DNA from: Pseudomonas sp. KK4
GTDB taxonomy: Bacteria > Pseudomonadota > Gammaproteobacteria > Pseudomonadales > Pseudomonadaceae
NCBI RefSeq assembly: GCF_001984065.1
Contig: NZ_LYVP01000007.1
Coordinates: forward strand, 53,448 to 117,447
Reading direction: 5' to 3'
DNA length: 64,000 nt
Under the pieces are notes generated by a model. It saw only the letters and a list, made by a program, of their open reading frames with translations, was not told the DNA's origin and did not search any database. Shown piece after piece: positions 1-9,043 of this stretch (the stretch's first letter is position 1; the number at the start of each line of letters is the position of its first letter). Made by a program: the position numbers and the translations under genes.

Positions 1-1215
1 CGCCTGGCGTTCAGCCCGGGTCTTGTAGTCTTCGAGGGTACCCATGGGGGCGGCGATGGACTGCTGGCTGATCAGCCCCAGGTCCCTCGCCTCGATCTGA
101 CGCCCTTCGGCGAGCACCAGCCCACGGCGGACCCGGTTGGCCAGTTCGCGCACATTGCCCGGCCAGTCGTGTTTGCCCATGGCAATCAAGGCGTCTTCGC
201 TGAAACTGCGCGGGCGACGGCCGGTTTCGTGGCTGTAGAAGTGGGAAAAATGGTTGGCCAGCATCGACAGGTCGCCATGACGCTCACGCAGCGGAGCGGT
301 CACCACCTGCAGTACGTTGAGCCGGTAGTACAAGTCTTCGCGAAAGCGTTTTTTCTCGATCGCCGCCTCGAGGTCGACGTGGGTCGCGGCCAGCACTCGC
401 ACGTCCACCGGAATCGGCTGACTGCCGCCGACCCGCTCGATGTGTTTTTCCTGGAGGAAACGCAGCAGATTGGCCTGCAGTTCCAGTGGCAGATCGCCAA
501 TTTCGTCAAGGAACAAGGTGCCGCCATTGGCCGCCTCGATGCGCCCGACCTTGCGTTGATGGGCACCGGTGAACGCCCCCTTCTCATGGCCGAACAATTC
601 GGACTGGATCAAATGCTCGGGAATCGCCCCGCAATTGATCGCGACAAAGGGTTTGCTATGGCGCTGGGACTGTCGGTGCAGCGTTCGCGCCACCAGCTCC
701 TTGCCGGTACCGCTTTCACCGCGAATCAACACCGGTGACTCGGTGGGCGCCAGTTTGCTCAGCAGCTTGCGCAGTTCACGGATTGGCTTGCTGTCGCCCA
801 GCAGTTCATGCTCGGGCTGATCGATATGCACCGTGCCCTGACCGCGCAGGCGCGCCATGCCGAACGCCCGGCCCAGGGTGACCTGCACCCGGGACACGTC
901 GAACGGCAAGGTATGGAAGTCGAAAAACCATTCACAGACGAAATCGCCCACATTCTGCAAGCGCAGCACTTCCTGGTTGAGGACGGCGATCCACTCGGTG
1001 CCGCTGCGGCTGATCAGCTCCTTGACCGCCTCCGGGCGTTCCAGATGAAAGGGCTGCAGGCGCAGCAGGCCGACGTCACAGGTGCGGTCGGCCGCGTGCT
1101 CCAGCGAGCAGCTGTCGACATCCCACCCTACGGAGCGTAATCCCGGCAACAGACGATGGCAGTCGTCGCACGGATCAACCACTAATAGACGTCTCAAGGC
1201 AGGCGCTTCGATCAT
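1..1215 (-). CDS. Sigma-54-dependent transcriptional activator with VpsR-like N-terminus (3' end outside window)
   Basis: Cytoplasmic enhancer-binding protein that would remodel sigma-54 RNA polymerase. The 405 residues in the window start at the ATG at 1215 and run off the left edge, so the C-terminal DNA-binding (Fis) region is missing from view. Residues 1-120 look like a receiver or VpsR-type input domain. The usual phosphoacceptor strand reads DVGLLRL (about 47-53), with no Asp where one is expected, so phosphorylation is unlikely. The AAA+ domain is intact: Walker A GESGTGKE at 166-173, the sigma-54 loop GAFTGA at 213-218, Walker B GGTLFLDEIGD at 231-241 and WPGNVRE at 351-357. It is divergent from the small gene at 1559. 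The target promoters cannot be told from the sequence. Confidence 0.9.
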   Translation of the reverse strand, partial: MIEAPALRRLLVVDPCDDCHRLLPGLRSVGWDVDSCSLEHAADRTCDVGLLRLQPFHLERPEAVKELISRSGTEWIAVLNQEVLRLQNVGDFVCEWFFDFHTLPFDVSRVQVTLGRAFGMARLRGQGTVHIDQPEHELLGDSKPIRELRKLLSKLAPTESPVLIRGESGTGKELVARTLHRQSQRHSKPFVAINCGAIPEHLIQSELFGHEKGAFTGAHQRKVGRIEAANGGTLFLDEIGDLPLELQANLLRFLQEKHIERVGGSQPIPVDVRVLAATHVDLEAAIEKKRFREDLYYRLNVLQVVTAPLRERHGDLSMLANHFSHFYSHETGRRPRSFSEDALIAMGKHDWPGNVRELANRVRRGLVLAEGRQIEARDLGLISQQSIAAPMGTLEDYKTRAERQA

Positions 1216-1558
1216 GACTGTTCCTTGGCGCCAAATTCTAGGAAAGATTAGTAAAAACAGTCATTTGGCAGACCTGGCTGTAACATTAGCAAGAATTTGA
1301 CGTGCCCTTGTATCGTTTGACTATAGGTGGGTTGCGCAATTAGTTATAAGAACGGGTTCTATTAGTGACCTAACGATTCGCCAGATTTCATCACGCTTTC
1401 AAAACAGCTGTCTTTGTTATGCCGTGAAAGAAAGTTGAAATTTCTTTTCGATAGGTGTGACCCGAAGTGCGGTTGCGGACATCAGTACAAGTAACCAGCC
1501 GAACGGTAAGCCCAACTGTCGGCGCGTCACTTGATTGGGCCTATTGAGAGAACATCCT
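1216..1558. promoter_or_regulatory. Divergent intergenic region, promoter(s) expected
   Basis: This 343-base AT-richer gap separates the sigma-54 activator from the small gene at 1559. I see no ORF or RNA gene in it. The best sigma-70-like match toward the right is TTGACG at 1297-1302 followed about 17 bases later by ACTATA/CTATAG near 1320-1326; this is weak. No clear -24/-12 (GG-N10-GC) sigma-54 element was found. AGAGA just before 1559 is the likely ribosome binding site. Confidence 0.3.
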
Positions 1559-1825
1559 ATGAACGCCCCGCTCCGTATCAACGAAGCTCTTTTGATTGCC
1601 GACCGTGCCTTCAAACCTTTCCAGTGCGTGGCCTGGGCGCCACAGGACGGCAACGGCGAACTCTGCCTGACCGTCATTGACCGCACCAACAACAGTATAG
1701 GTCGCAAGCAGATCCCCAGCAGCACCTACACCGATCCGCAACAGCTTGAGCGCCTGCTTGAACAAGCCCGTCAAGAGCTGAGCCAGGAAGGTTATCAATT
1801 GCAATCCTGGTCGATGCCGCACTGA
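1559..1825 (+). CDS. Small conserved hypothetical protein (88 aa)
   Basis: Soluble, mildly acidic 88-residue protein beginning MNAPLRINEALL. An upstream in-frame ATG at 1535 exists, but the start at 1559 has the ribosome binding site (GAGAGA, about 8 bases upstream). There is no signal peptide or membrane segment. The C-terminal half (PQQLERLLEQARQELSQEG) is predicted helical. I do not recognise a named domain; similar short proteins occur in many Pseudomonas genomes. It stands alone, followed by a perfect palindrome 7 bases after the stop. No function can be assigned. Confidence 0.75.
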   Translation: MNAPLRINEALLIADRAFKPFQCVAWAPQDGNGELCLTVIDRTNNSIGRKQIPSSTYTDPQQLERLLEQARQELSQEGYQLQSWSMPH

Positions 1826-1832
1826 TCTTTTT

Positions 1833-1856
1833 GCGGATTACCCCGGGGTAATCCGC
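1833..1856. repeat. Perfect 24-bp palindrome after the small gene
   Basis: GCGGATTACCCC is followed immediately by its exact reverse complement, seven bases after the stop codon at 1825. As RNA it would form a strong hairpin. There is no T-run downstream on the + strand (ACCC follows) and the minus strand is followed by A residues, so it is not a standard intrinsic terminator. It could stabilise the 3' end of the mRNA or be a protein-binding site. Confidence 0.6.
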
Positions 1857-2102
1857 ACCCACCCTTAGTTGCCTGTTTTTCGATGAATAATTGCACTTTT
1901 TGCACGCCCTTAAACTAGCTTTGCGCTGATATGAATCATGTGCAGGCTTGCCACTGGTTCGAAAAGACACTGTTGTGGCACACAGCGACTCTCCGTCTGT
2001 TAGTTCTGTCAGTTGTGCAACACCCCATTCCGGGATTGAATATTCCTCCTATAAAGCCGCCACCCAACTCGCGGATGTGACGGCTCGCAAGGAGATGCGT
2101 GA

Positions 2103-3392
2103 ATGTCAGGCCCGTCTGCTCTAGCTCTCTCGCCCACCTTCAACGATGCCGGCCAGCTCGATGCCAGTTTCGCCAACCATGGCAAAACCCAGGTGTACTT
2201 CGCCGGCAGTCTTTCCAGCATGGCCAATGGCGTTGCCGTCGATGCCCAGGGTCGGATTCTGGTGGCGGCCAAGGTCGGGATGGCGGCCGGCAGCAGGTTT
2301 GGCCTGGCTCGCCTGCTGGAGGATGGTTCGGCGGACCTGACATTCGGTAATCAGGGCAGCGTCATCGGTCAATTCGAACCAGGCTTCGAAGCCATGGCTG
2401 CCAAGGTCTACGCCCTGCCCGACGGCAACATCCTGATTGTCGGCCTGCACTACGAAAACGCACACCGCACCCTCCCCGCCCTGGCGTTGTTCGACCCGTC
2501 CGGGCGTTCGGCGCCGCACTTTGGCGACAATGGGCGCTGTGTGGTGCGCCTGCCGGGCAACCTGTCCCACGGTGTTCGCGATGCCTGGCTGCCACCCGGC
2601 GTACCCGGGGCCGAAGCCTGCGATGCCGGGGTGCAGGGGGATGGTCGAATCCTGCTGGTTGCCAATCACCATTTCGAACTGGCCGACCATGCCGGCATCC
2701 TTATACGGCTCGACACCGATGGCACGCTGGACAGCACCTTCAATGGCCGTGGCTTCGTGATCGTCAGGCACCTGCTGATGAATACCTGGCTCAACAGTGT
2801 CCGGGTGCAGCATGACGGGCGAATCCTCGTCGGCGGCTCGATCAACTTTCCCGAGGAAGGCCTGCTGGCCCGCTATCACCCCGACGGCAGCCTTGACGAT
2901 CACTTTGCCGTGGATGGCTTCATGACATTCAAGGCCAACGGCCAGGGCGCTCAGGTCAGCCAGATCATCCAGCAGGACAATGGCGATGTGCAGTGCTTTG
3001 GCAGTAGCCGCGACCCCATGCGCTGCCTGACCCTGAAAATCCACATCAACGGCCGACCGGACATGCATTGCCACGATGGCCTGCCGCAACTGCTCGAAAT
3101 CGGTCGCAACGGCGCTCAGTGGACCGCCGCCCAAGTACAAGCCGATGGCAGCGTCTATACCGCCGGCGCGACCATTGGCGGTATAGACGCCGACTTTATC
3201 CTGAGCCGTTACTTGCCCGACGGGCAACTTGACCGAAACTTCGGCAACGGTGCCGGATGGGTTCGCACCCGGTTCGGCCCCAGCCTCGACACGGCAACTT
3301 CAGTGGCGTTGCAGGCCGATGGAAACATCGTCGTCGGCGGTTATTCGCTGGACGGCAATTATCATGCGATCGTCGCTCGTTATTCAGGTTGA
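2103..3392 (+). CDS. Delta-60 repeat protein (429 aa)
   Basis: Predicted beta-propeller-like protein built from delta-60 repeats. The recurring unit has a D-G-x-LD-x-xF-x-x-xG turn (for example DGTLDSTFNGRG, DGSLDDHFAVDG, DGQLDRNFGNGAG) followed by a DGRILV/DGNIVV strand. Such repeats occur in bacterial surface or secreted proteins, but no signal peptide is visible at this N-terminus (MSGPSALALSPTF). The ribosome binding site AAGGAG lies 8 bases before the ATG. It is monocistronic or followed by nhaB 69 bases later. The binding partner is unknown; the family name is firm, the role is not. Confidence 0.85.
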   Translation: MSGPSALALSPTFNDAGQLDASFANHGKTQVYFAGSLSSMANGVAVDAQGRILVAAKVGMAAGSRFGLARLLEDGSADLTFGNQGSVIGQFEPGFEAMAAKVYALPDGNILIVGLHYENAHRTLPALALFDPSGRSAPHFGDNGRCVVRLPGNLSHGVRDAWLPPGVPGAEACDAGVQGDGRILLVANHHFELADHAGILIRLDTDGTLDSTFNGRGFVIVRHLLMNTWLNSVRVQHDGRILVGGSINFPEEGLLARYHPDGSLDDHFAVDGFMTFKANGQGAQVSQIIQQDNGDVQCFGSSRDPMRCLTLKIHINGRPDMHCHDGLPQLLEIGRNGAQWTAAQVQADGSVYTAGATIGGIDADFILSRYLPDGQLDRNFGNGAGWVRTRFGPSLDTATSVALQADGNIVVGGYSLDGNYHAIVARYSG

Positions 3393-3461
3393 GTTTGCCC
3401 GCACTTGATCTTCTGATTCGCTTACGGCAACTTGCGCGCTTCTTATTACAAGGAGTAGCCG

Positions 3462-4964
3462 ATGTCCGGTTCCATGGCGCAAGCGTTCGCGCACAATTTC
3501 CTCGGCAACTCTCCTCGCTGGTACAAGCTTTGTATCGTCGGTTTTCTCATTGTCAATGCGCTGGTGTTGTGGACAATAGGTCCGGTGGCAGCCGGCTGGC
3601 TGCTGGTTCTGGAGTTCATTTTCACCCTGGCCATGGCGCTCAAGTGCTACCCGCTGATGCCTGGCGGTTTGTTGCTGGTGCAAGCCCTGCTGTTGAAGAT
3701 GACCACGCCCCAGGCGCTGTATGACGAACTGCTGCACAACTTCCCGGTAATCCTGCTGCTGATGTTCATGGTGGCGGGCATCTATTTCATGAAAGACCTG
3801 CTGTTGTTTCTGTTCTCACGATTGCTGCTGGGCGTGCGCTCCAAGGCCATGCTCGCGTTGATGTTCTGCTTCCTCTCGGCATTCCTGTCGGCGTTTCTCG
3901 ATGCCTTGACCGTCACCGCGGTGATCATCAGCGCCGCCGTGGGGTTTTATTCGGTGTATCACCGCGTAGCTTCGGGCACCGACCCGCGGCAAGACACCGG
4001 ATACAGCGACGATCAACACCTGCCGCACCTGCACCATGACGATCTCAACCAATTCCGCGCCTTCCTGCGCAGCCTGCTGATGCACGGCGCGGTGGGCACG
4101 GCGCTGGGGGGAGTCTGCACGCTGGTGGGCGAACCACAGAACCTGCTGATCGGCCATGAGATGGGCTGGCACTTCGCCGAGTTTTTTCTGAAGATCGCCC
4201 CGGTGTCGCTGCCGGTGCTGGTGGCGGGCCTGGTGACCTGCGTGCTGCTGGAGAAACTGCGCTGGTTCGGTTACGGCACGTTGCTGCCGGACAACGTGCG
4301 GGCCGTGCTGGCCGATTACGCGGCCCAGGACAACGCCGAGCGCACCCCGCGCCAACGTGCAGCGCTCATCGTGCAGGGCCTGGCGGCGCTGATTCTGATT
4401 GCCGGGCTGGCGTTTCATGTGGCGGAAGTGGGCCTGATCGGCTTGATGGTGATTGTGCTGATCACCGCGTTTACCGGAATTACCGACGAGCATCGCCTGG
4501 GTTCGGCGTTCAAGGACGCCATGCCCTTCACCGCCTTGCTGGTGGTGTTCTTTGCCGTGGTGGCGGTGATTCACGATCAGCAACTGTTCACGCCGCTGAT
4601 TCAATGGGTACTGGCCCTGCCGGCCGATCAGCAACCGGGCATGCTGTTCATCGCCAACGGCCTGCTCTCGGCGATCAGCGATAACGTGTTCGTGGCCACG
4701 ATCTACATCACCGAAGTCAAACGGGCCTTCATGGCCGGGGAAATGACTCGCGAACATTTCGAGACGCTGGCCATCGCCATCAACACCGGCACCAACCTGC
4801 CGAGTGTGGCGACGCCCAATGGGCAGGCGGCGTTTCTGTTCTTGCTGACGTCGGCGATTGCGCCGCTGGTGCGGCTGTCCTATGGGCGGATGGTGTGGAT
4901 GGCGTTGCCGTATACGGTAGTGATGGGGGTGTTGGGGTGGTATGCCGTCAGTGCCTGGCTATAA
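3462..4964 (+). CDS. nhaB: Na+/H+ antiporter NhaB
   Basis: Inner-membrane antiporter that expels Na+ in exchange for H+ (sodium and pH homeostasis). It is 500 residues, the normal NhaB length, and very hydrophobic with about ten or more membrane segments. Family-typical stretches are the N-terminus [15 protein letters not shown], the [18 protein letters not shown] segment with its membrane-embedded Asp, [20 protein letters not shown], and a late [12 protein letters not shown] / [20 protein letters not shown] region. The start is supported by AAGGAG 9 bases upstream. It probably has its own promoter or is read through from the delta-60 gene. A REPIN follows the stop. Confidence 0.95.
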   Translation: MSGSMAQAFAHNFLGNSPRWYKLCIVGFLIVNALVLWTIGPVAAGWLLVLEFIFTLAMALKCYPLMPGGLLLVQALLLKMTTPQALYDELLHNFPVILLLMFMVAGIYFMKDLLLFLFSRLLLGVRSKAMLALMFCFLSAFLSAFLDALTVTAVIISAAVGFYSVYHRVASGTDPRQDTGYSDDQHLPHLHHDDLNQFRAFLRSLLMHGAVGTALGGVCTLVGEPQNLLIGHEMGWHFAEFFLKIAPVSLPVLVAGLVTCVLLEKLRWFGYGTLLPDNVRAVLADYAAQDNAERTPRQRAALIVQGLAALILIAGLAFHVAEVGLIGLMVIVLITAFTGITDEHRLGSAFKDAMPFTALLVVFFAVVAVIHDQQLFTPLIQWVLALPADQQPGMLFIANGLLSAISDNVFVATIYITEVKRAFMAGEMTREHFETLAIAINTGTNLPSVATPNGQAAFLFLLTSAIAPLVRLSYGRMVWMALPYTVVMGVLGWYAVSAWL

Positions 4965-4970
4965 CTCCCT

Positions 4971-5070
4971 GTAGGGGCGAGCTCGCTCGCGATGGTCGTC
5001 AACGATAACGCGGGTAGTCTGGTAGCCCGTGTTGTCCTGACGATCTTCGCGAGCGAGCTCGCTCCTGAAC
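4971..5070. repeat. REPIN: inverted pair of REP palindromes
   Basis: Two inverted REP arms (GTAGGGGCGAGCTCGCTCGC and TTCGCGAGCGAGCTCGCTCC) flank about 55 bases that contain CAACGATAACGCGGG. The same inner sequence recurs in the REPINs at 19598 and 63837. It lies between the convergent nhaB and HAD phosphatase genes. Confidence 0.85.
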
Positions 5071-5076
5071 GGGTGG

Positions 5077-5898
5077 TCAGTGTTTGAGGATGTATTGCTC
5101 GATCGCCTGCGCTACACCGTCGTCACTGTTGCTTGCCGTGATTGCATCCGCCTGGCGCTTGACCTCTTCCTGCGCCTGCCCCATGGCAATCGACAACCCG
5201 GCCACATGAAACATCGCCGGGTCATTGCCGCCATCGCCGATGGCCGCCGTGTGCTCCAGCGGCACGCCGAGGTGCTCGGCCAGTGTCGCCAGCGCATCGC
5301 CCTTGTTGGCTTGCATCGCGGTCACGTCCAGGTAAACCGGTTGTGACCGGGACACCTGGGCCTGGCCTTCGACCTGCGCCAGCAATCGCGCTTCGAGCTC
5401 CACCAGCAATTGCGTGTTGTTGCTGGCGGCGACGATTTTGTCGATGCGCGTCAGATAGGGCTCGAAACTTTCCACCACCACCGGCGGATAGCCGAGGCCA
5501 TGCTGTTCGCGCGGCACCAAAGGACCCTCGGGATCTTTGGCCAGCCAGTCACCGCCGCTGAACACCCATACCTCGACGTCCGGCTGATCGGCGAACAGCG
5601 CCAGGGTGGTCAGGGCTGCCGTGGCCGGCAGGTAATGCGCCACCAGCAGGCTGCCATCGGGATTGACCAGCGTGCCGCCGTTGAAGGCGGCTGTGGGCAG
5701 GTCGACGCCCAGCGCTTCAATCGTCTGCAACATGGCCTTGGGCGGACGCCCGGTGGCGAGGCTGAACAACACGCCAGCCTCGCGCAACGCACGCACCGCA
5801 TCGATGGTGCGCTGGCTGAGACTGTGATCGGGCAGCAGCAAGGTGCCGTCCATGTCGCTGAGCAAAAATCTGATCGGTTGTGCCGTGACTTCGCTCAT
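5077..5898 (-). CDS. Cof-type HAD-IIB phosphatase
   Basis: Haloacid dehalogenase superfamily phosphatase of the Cof/YidA type, likely acting on small sugar phosphates in the cytoplasm. Motif I is DMDGTLL with the nucleophile Asp15 and Asp17. SLATGRPP carries motif II, and the C-terminal AIGDGGNDPAMFHVAG is motif IV. The large central cap makes it subclass IIB. Its 273 residues are normal for the family. Its ATG overlaps the zwf stop (ATGA, 5895-5898), so it is translationally coupled to the pentose phosphate genes. That context hints at a sugar-phosphate substrate, but the substrate is not proven. Confidence 0.9.
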   Translation of the reverse strand: MSEVTAQPIRFLLSDMDGTLLLPDHSLSQRTIDAVRALREAGVLFSLATGRPPKAMLQTIEALGVDLPTAAFNGGTLVNPDGSLLVAHYLPATAALTTLALFADQPDVEVWVFSGGDWLAKDPEGPLVPREQHGLGYPPVVVESFEPYLTRIDKIVAASNNTQLLVELEARLLAQVEGQAQVSRSQPVYLDVTAMQANKGDALATLAEHLGVPLEHTAAIGDGGNDPAMFHVAGLSIAMGQAQEEVKRQADAITASNSDDGVAQAIEQYILKH

Positions 5899-7418
5899 CC
5901 CAGGCCGTGCCAGACGCGACCATCGCGAGTCAGCAATTCTTCGGCGGCCTGCGGCCCGTTTTCGCCCGCGGCGTAACCCTGCACCGTGGCATCCTGCTGC
6001 CAGGCATCGAGGAAGGGTTGCACCGCGCGCCAGCCGTTTTCAATGTTGTCGGCGCGCTGGAACAGGGTCTGGTCGCCGGTCAGGCAGTCGTAGATCAGGG
6101 TTTCGTAGCCGGTGGACGGCTGCATCTCGAAGAAGTCCTTGTAGGCAAAGCCCAGTTCGATGTTGTCCATCTTCAGGGCCTGGCCCGGCCGCTTGGCCAG
6201 CAGGTCGAACCACATGCCTTCGTTGGGCTGAATCTGGATCCGCAGGTAGGTGGGCGCGAGCTCATCCACCTCGGTATCGCGGAACTGCGCATAGGGCGCC
6301 GGTTTGAAGCAGATGACGATCTCGGTGTCGCGCACGCTCATGCGCTTGCCGGTACGCAGGTAGAACGGCACGCCGACCCAGCGCCAGTTGTCGATCATCA
6401 CCTTGAGGGCGACATAGGTTTCGGTATTGCTATCGGGTGCCACCCGGTCTTCCTGGCGATACCCGGCCAGGGCCTTGCCATCGACTTCACCGGCGGTGTA
6501 CTGACCGCGAACCGAATTGGCCCGTGCCTCCTCGACCGTCCAGGGCCGAATCGCGCCAACCACCTTGGCCTTCTCGCCACGCACCGCATCGGCGCCAAAC
6601 GCCGCCGGCGGTTCCATGGCCACCATTGCCAGCAACTGGAACAGGTGATTGGGCACCATGTCCCGCAGGGCGCCGGTGTTTTCGTAGAAACTGCCACGGG
6701 TTTCCACGCCAACGGTTTCGGCGGCAGTGATCTGCACGTGGTCGATGTAGTGATTGTTCCAGAATGCTTCGAACAGGCTGTTGGAGAAGCGGCTGATCAG
6801 AATGTTCTGCACCGTCTCTTTGCCCAGGTAGTGATCGATGCGATAGATCTGCTTTTCCGACATGACCTTGAGCAGGCAGGCGTTCAAGGCCTCGGCCGTT
6901 TGCAGGTCGGAACCGAAAGGCTTCTCGATCACCACCCTTCTGAACGCTTCGGGGCTTTCTTCGAGCAAACCGGAGGCACCGAGGCGGCGCACCACTTCAC
7001 TGAAAAAGCGTGGCGCGGTAGCCAGGTAGAACACCGCGTTGCCCGTGCCGCTGTCGGCGATTTTCGCCGCCAGCGCCTGATAAGTGCTGTCGTCCAGGAA
7101 ATCGCCCTGAACGTAGCTGATGCCTTTGGCCAGTTGCTCCCACAATTGGGGGTCCAGGGACTGGTCGCCCTTGCCCACTTTGCTGGCTACTTCCGTGCGG
7201 ATGAAGTCTTCGAGCTTTTGCGCGAAGCCTTCATCGCTGATGGCGTTGTGGTCAACGCCGACGATCCGCAGTCCATCCCCGAGTAAACCGTCGCGCTTGA
7301 GGTTGTAAAGCGCCGGCATCAGCAGGCGCTTGACCAGATCACCATGGGCGCCGAACAGAAACAGCGTGGTCGGTGGAGCGGGTTCAGTCTTGGATTTCCT
7401 GCGGATCGCATGGGTCAT
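5895..7418 (-). CDS. zwf: Glucose-6-phosphate 1-dehydrogenase
   Basis: Oxidises glucose 6-phosphate to 6-phosphogluconolactone with NAD(P)+ reduction, entering the pentose phosphate and Entner-Doudoroff routes. The 507-residue length is normal. The nucleotide-binding motif reads [11 protein letters not shown] at 23-33 instead of the common GATGDLxxRK. The substrate-binding and catalytic signature RIDHYLGKE is intact at 193-201, and the C-terminal [14 protein letters not shown] is typical. It overlaps gnd upstream and the HAD gene downstream by 4 bases each. Pseudomonads usually carry more than one zwf. This copy sits with gnd and not with pgl-eda, so it is probably the gnd-linked isozyme. Confidence 0.95.
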   Translation of the reverse strand: MTHAIRRKSKTEPAPPTTLFLFGAHGDLVKRLLMPALYNLKRDGLLGDGLRIVGVDHNAISDEGFAQKLEDFIRTEVASKVGKGDQSLDPQLWEQLAKGISYVQGDFLDDSTYQALAAKIADSGTGNAVFYLATAPRFFSEVVRRLGASGLLEESPEAFRRVVIEKPFGSDLQTAEALNACLLKVMSEKQIYRIDHYLGKETVQNILISRFSNSLFEAFWNNHYIDHVQITAAETVGVETRGSFYENTGALRDMVPNHLFQLLAMVAMEPPAAFGADAVRGEKAKVVGAIRPWTVEEARANSVRGQYTAGEVDGKALAGYRQEDRVAPDSNTETYVALKVMIDNWRWVGVPFYLRTGKRMSVRDTEIVICFKPAPYAQFRDTEVDELAPTYLRIQIQPNEGMWFDLLAKRPGQALKMDNIELGFAYKDFFEMQPSTGYETLIYDCLTGDQTLFQRADNIENGWRAVQPFLDAWQQDATVQGYAAGENGPQAAEELLTRDGRVWHGLG

Positions 7419-8395
7419 TTTTTCGGAGTCTCCACATGGCCGCCAAAGCCGAAGCGCTGGGCCGAAAGAATCTTGTCACCGAAGGTGCCCTGGCCGCGCG
7501 AACGGTAGCGGGCGAACAGCGAGTTGGACAGTACCGGCACCGGCACCGCTTGTTCCATGGCGGCCTCAATGGTCCACTGGCCTTCGCCACTGTCGGCTAC
7601 CGAACCGGAAAAACCGTCGAGCTTCGGATCGCTGGCCAGGGCATCGGCGGTCAAGTCGAGCAGCCAGGACGACACCACGCTGCCACGGCGCCACACTTCG
7701 GCGATGTCGGCGACGTTCAGGTCAAAGCGCTGATCTTCCGGGAGGTTGGTGCTGGATTTGGTCTTGAGAATATCGAAGCCTTCGGCAAAGGCCTGCATCA
7801 TTCCGTATTCGATACCGTTGTGGATCATCTTGACGAAATGCCCGGCGCCTGCAGGGCCGGCGTGAATGTAGCCATGTTCGGCGCGGTGGTCATCGGACTT
7901 GCGATCCTTGGTGCGCGGGATTTCGCCCATGCCCGGTGCCAGGCTGGCGAACAGCGGATCGAGTCGCGAAACGGTCTCGGCGTCGCCGCCGATCATCATG
8001 CAGTAACCGCGCTCCAGGCCCCAGACGCCACCGGAGGTCCCGACGTCGACATAGTGCAGGCCTTTTTCCGACAGGGTCTTGGCCCGGCGAATGTCGTCCT
8101 TATAGAAGGTGTTGCCGCCGTCGATGATGGTATCGCCGGCTTCGAGCAGATTGCTCAGGGTGTCGATGGTGTCTTCGGTCGGTGCGCCTGCCGGCAGCAT
8201 GACCCACACCGCTCGTGGTTTGGCCAGGCCAGCGACAAGGGCCGGCAAATCGGCGACGCCATTGGCGCCTTCTGCGCTCAGAGCGTCGACGAAGGCGGTA
8301 TTGCGGTCGTACACAACGGTGGAATGGCCGTTGAGCATCAGGCGCCGCGCAATATTGCCGCCCATGCGGCCCAGTCCAATAATCCCGAGTTGCAT
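7415..8395 (-). CDS. gnd: 6-phosphogluconate dehydrogenase, decarboxylating (short GndA type)
   Basis: Oxidatively decarboxylates 6-phosphogluconate to ribulose 5-phosphate. It is 326 residues from the ATG at 8395, the size of the short, usually NAD+-preferring GndA class and not the 470-residue E. coli type. The N-terminus [19 protein letters not shown] holds the Rossmann GxGxxG, followed by [12 protein letters not shown], the [19 protein letters not shown] substrate loop, and [21 protein letters not shown] with the catalytic Lys and conserved His-Asn. GGGAG lies upstream of this start; a longer frame to 8446 lacks such a site. First gene of the gnd-zwf-HAD operon. Confidence 0.95.
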   Translation of the reverse strand: MQLGIIGLGRMGGNIARRLMLNGHSTVVYDRNTAFVDALSAEGANGVADLPALVAGLAKPRAVWVMLPAGAPTEDTIDTLSNLLEAGDTIIDGGNTFYKDDIRRAKTLSEKGLHYVDVGTSGGVWGLERGYCMMIGGDAETVSRLDPLFASLAPGMGEIPRTKDRKSDDHRAEHGYIHAGPAGAGHFVKMIHNGIEYGMMQAFAEGFDILKTKSSTNLPEDQRFDLNVADIAEVWRRGSVVSSWLLDLTADALASDPKLDGFSGSVADSGEGQWTIEAAMEQAVPVPVLSNSLFARYRSRGQGTFGDKILSAQRFGFGGHVETPKK

Positions 8396-8668
8396 GTGCT
8401 GATGCTCCCTACTACAAATAAAAGTGTGTCTATGGTTATAGCCCAACGCGACTACTGAGGGTTAGTCCAGAGCGCTGGCGTGAAGTTTCCGGGCATTGTG
8501 CCCGAACCAGAGAGATAACGCCTGTAATCACGCCGAAGACACAGCGACCATGAAAAATAAAAAAGTTCCCTTCACGGGCAAAAGAAATCAAAATTGGCGC
8601 CGATAGTCATTCTGGCTCCGATGTCGGGGCAGATTTACAGTTGAGGCACGCCATTTGCGAGGTGAGCA

Positions 8669-8845
8669 ATGGGCACAGTACACACCGCACTGCCAGCACA
8701 AACCCTTTACGTCACTATCCGTCGCGACGAATTGCGTCAGTTGAAGGACGAGCGTGACCAGCTCAAGCAAGAACTGGCGCAACTACGCTTGCTCATCCAG
8801 GGCCAGCAACCCTTACCTGTGACTCAACGCGCGCCCCACGCCTGA
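8669..8845 (+). CDS. 58-aa coiled-coil microprotein
   Basis: Short ORF of 58 residues with a strong GAGGTGA ribosome binding site just before its ATG. The N-terminal third is MGTVHTALPAQTLYVTIRRD. The middle is a predicted coiled coil (ELRQLKDERDQLKQELAQL) and the tail is proline/glutamine rich. There is no signal peptide. The coding potential rests on the ribosome binding site, the heptad pattern and codon use like its neighbours. I do not recognise a family and no function is assigned. Confidence 0.65.
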   Translation: MGTVHTALPAQTLYVTIRRDELRQLKDERDQLKQELAQLRLLIQGQQPLPVTQRAPHA

Positions 8846-8926
8846 TCCCTCGCTTTTGATCGGAAGCAGCATTTCGTTGCTTCCGATGCACCGCAGCCCT
8901 TGGCCGATTCCGGCGAACTCACGAAG

Positions 8927-8950
8927 TTTTCACATCCGGTTATAGATACT
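8927..8950 (+). promoter_or_regulatory. Candidate ColR-type core and -10 upstream of cptA
   Basis: TTTTCAC (8927-8933), the core of the motif reported for the ColR response regulator in Pseudomonas, is followed by TATAGATACT at 8941-8950. The bases before the core fit the reported motif only partly. In other pseudomonads ColRS controls phosphoethanolamine transferases, so the placement before cptA is suggestive and no more. Confidence 0.3.
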
Positions 8951-9043
8951 CCCGCCGATTGTGGCCGCTCGTACGCGCGCGCCACCCGTTCGTCTGCGCT
9001 TTAGTGGTCTGACGTCTGAAGTGAACATTGGCTGGAGCATTAA

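Noticed and set aside
2121..3227. Long minus-strand open frame opposite the delta-60 gene
   Set aside because: Mirror of a GC-rich coding region. The protein is low-complexity and lacks domain logic, while the + strand frame has clear repeats and a ribosome binding site.
5907..7286. 459-codon plus-strand frame opposite zwf
   Set aside because: Antisense shadow of zwf, composition driven by GC-rich third positions.
8549..8605. 18-codon ORF MKNKKVPFTGKRNQNWRR
   Set aside because: Very short, no clear ribosome binding site, nothing else to support it.
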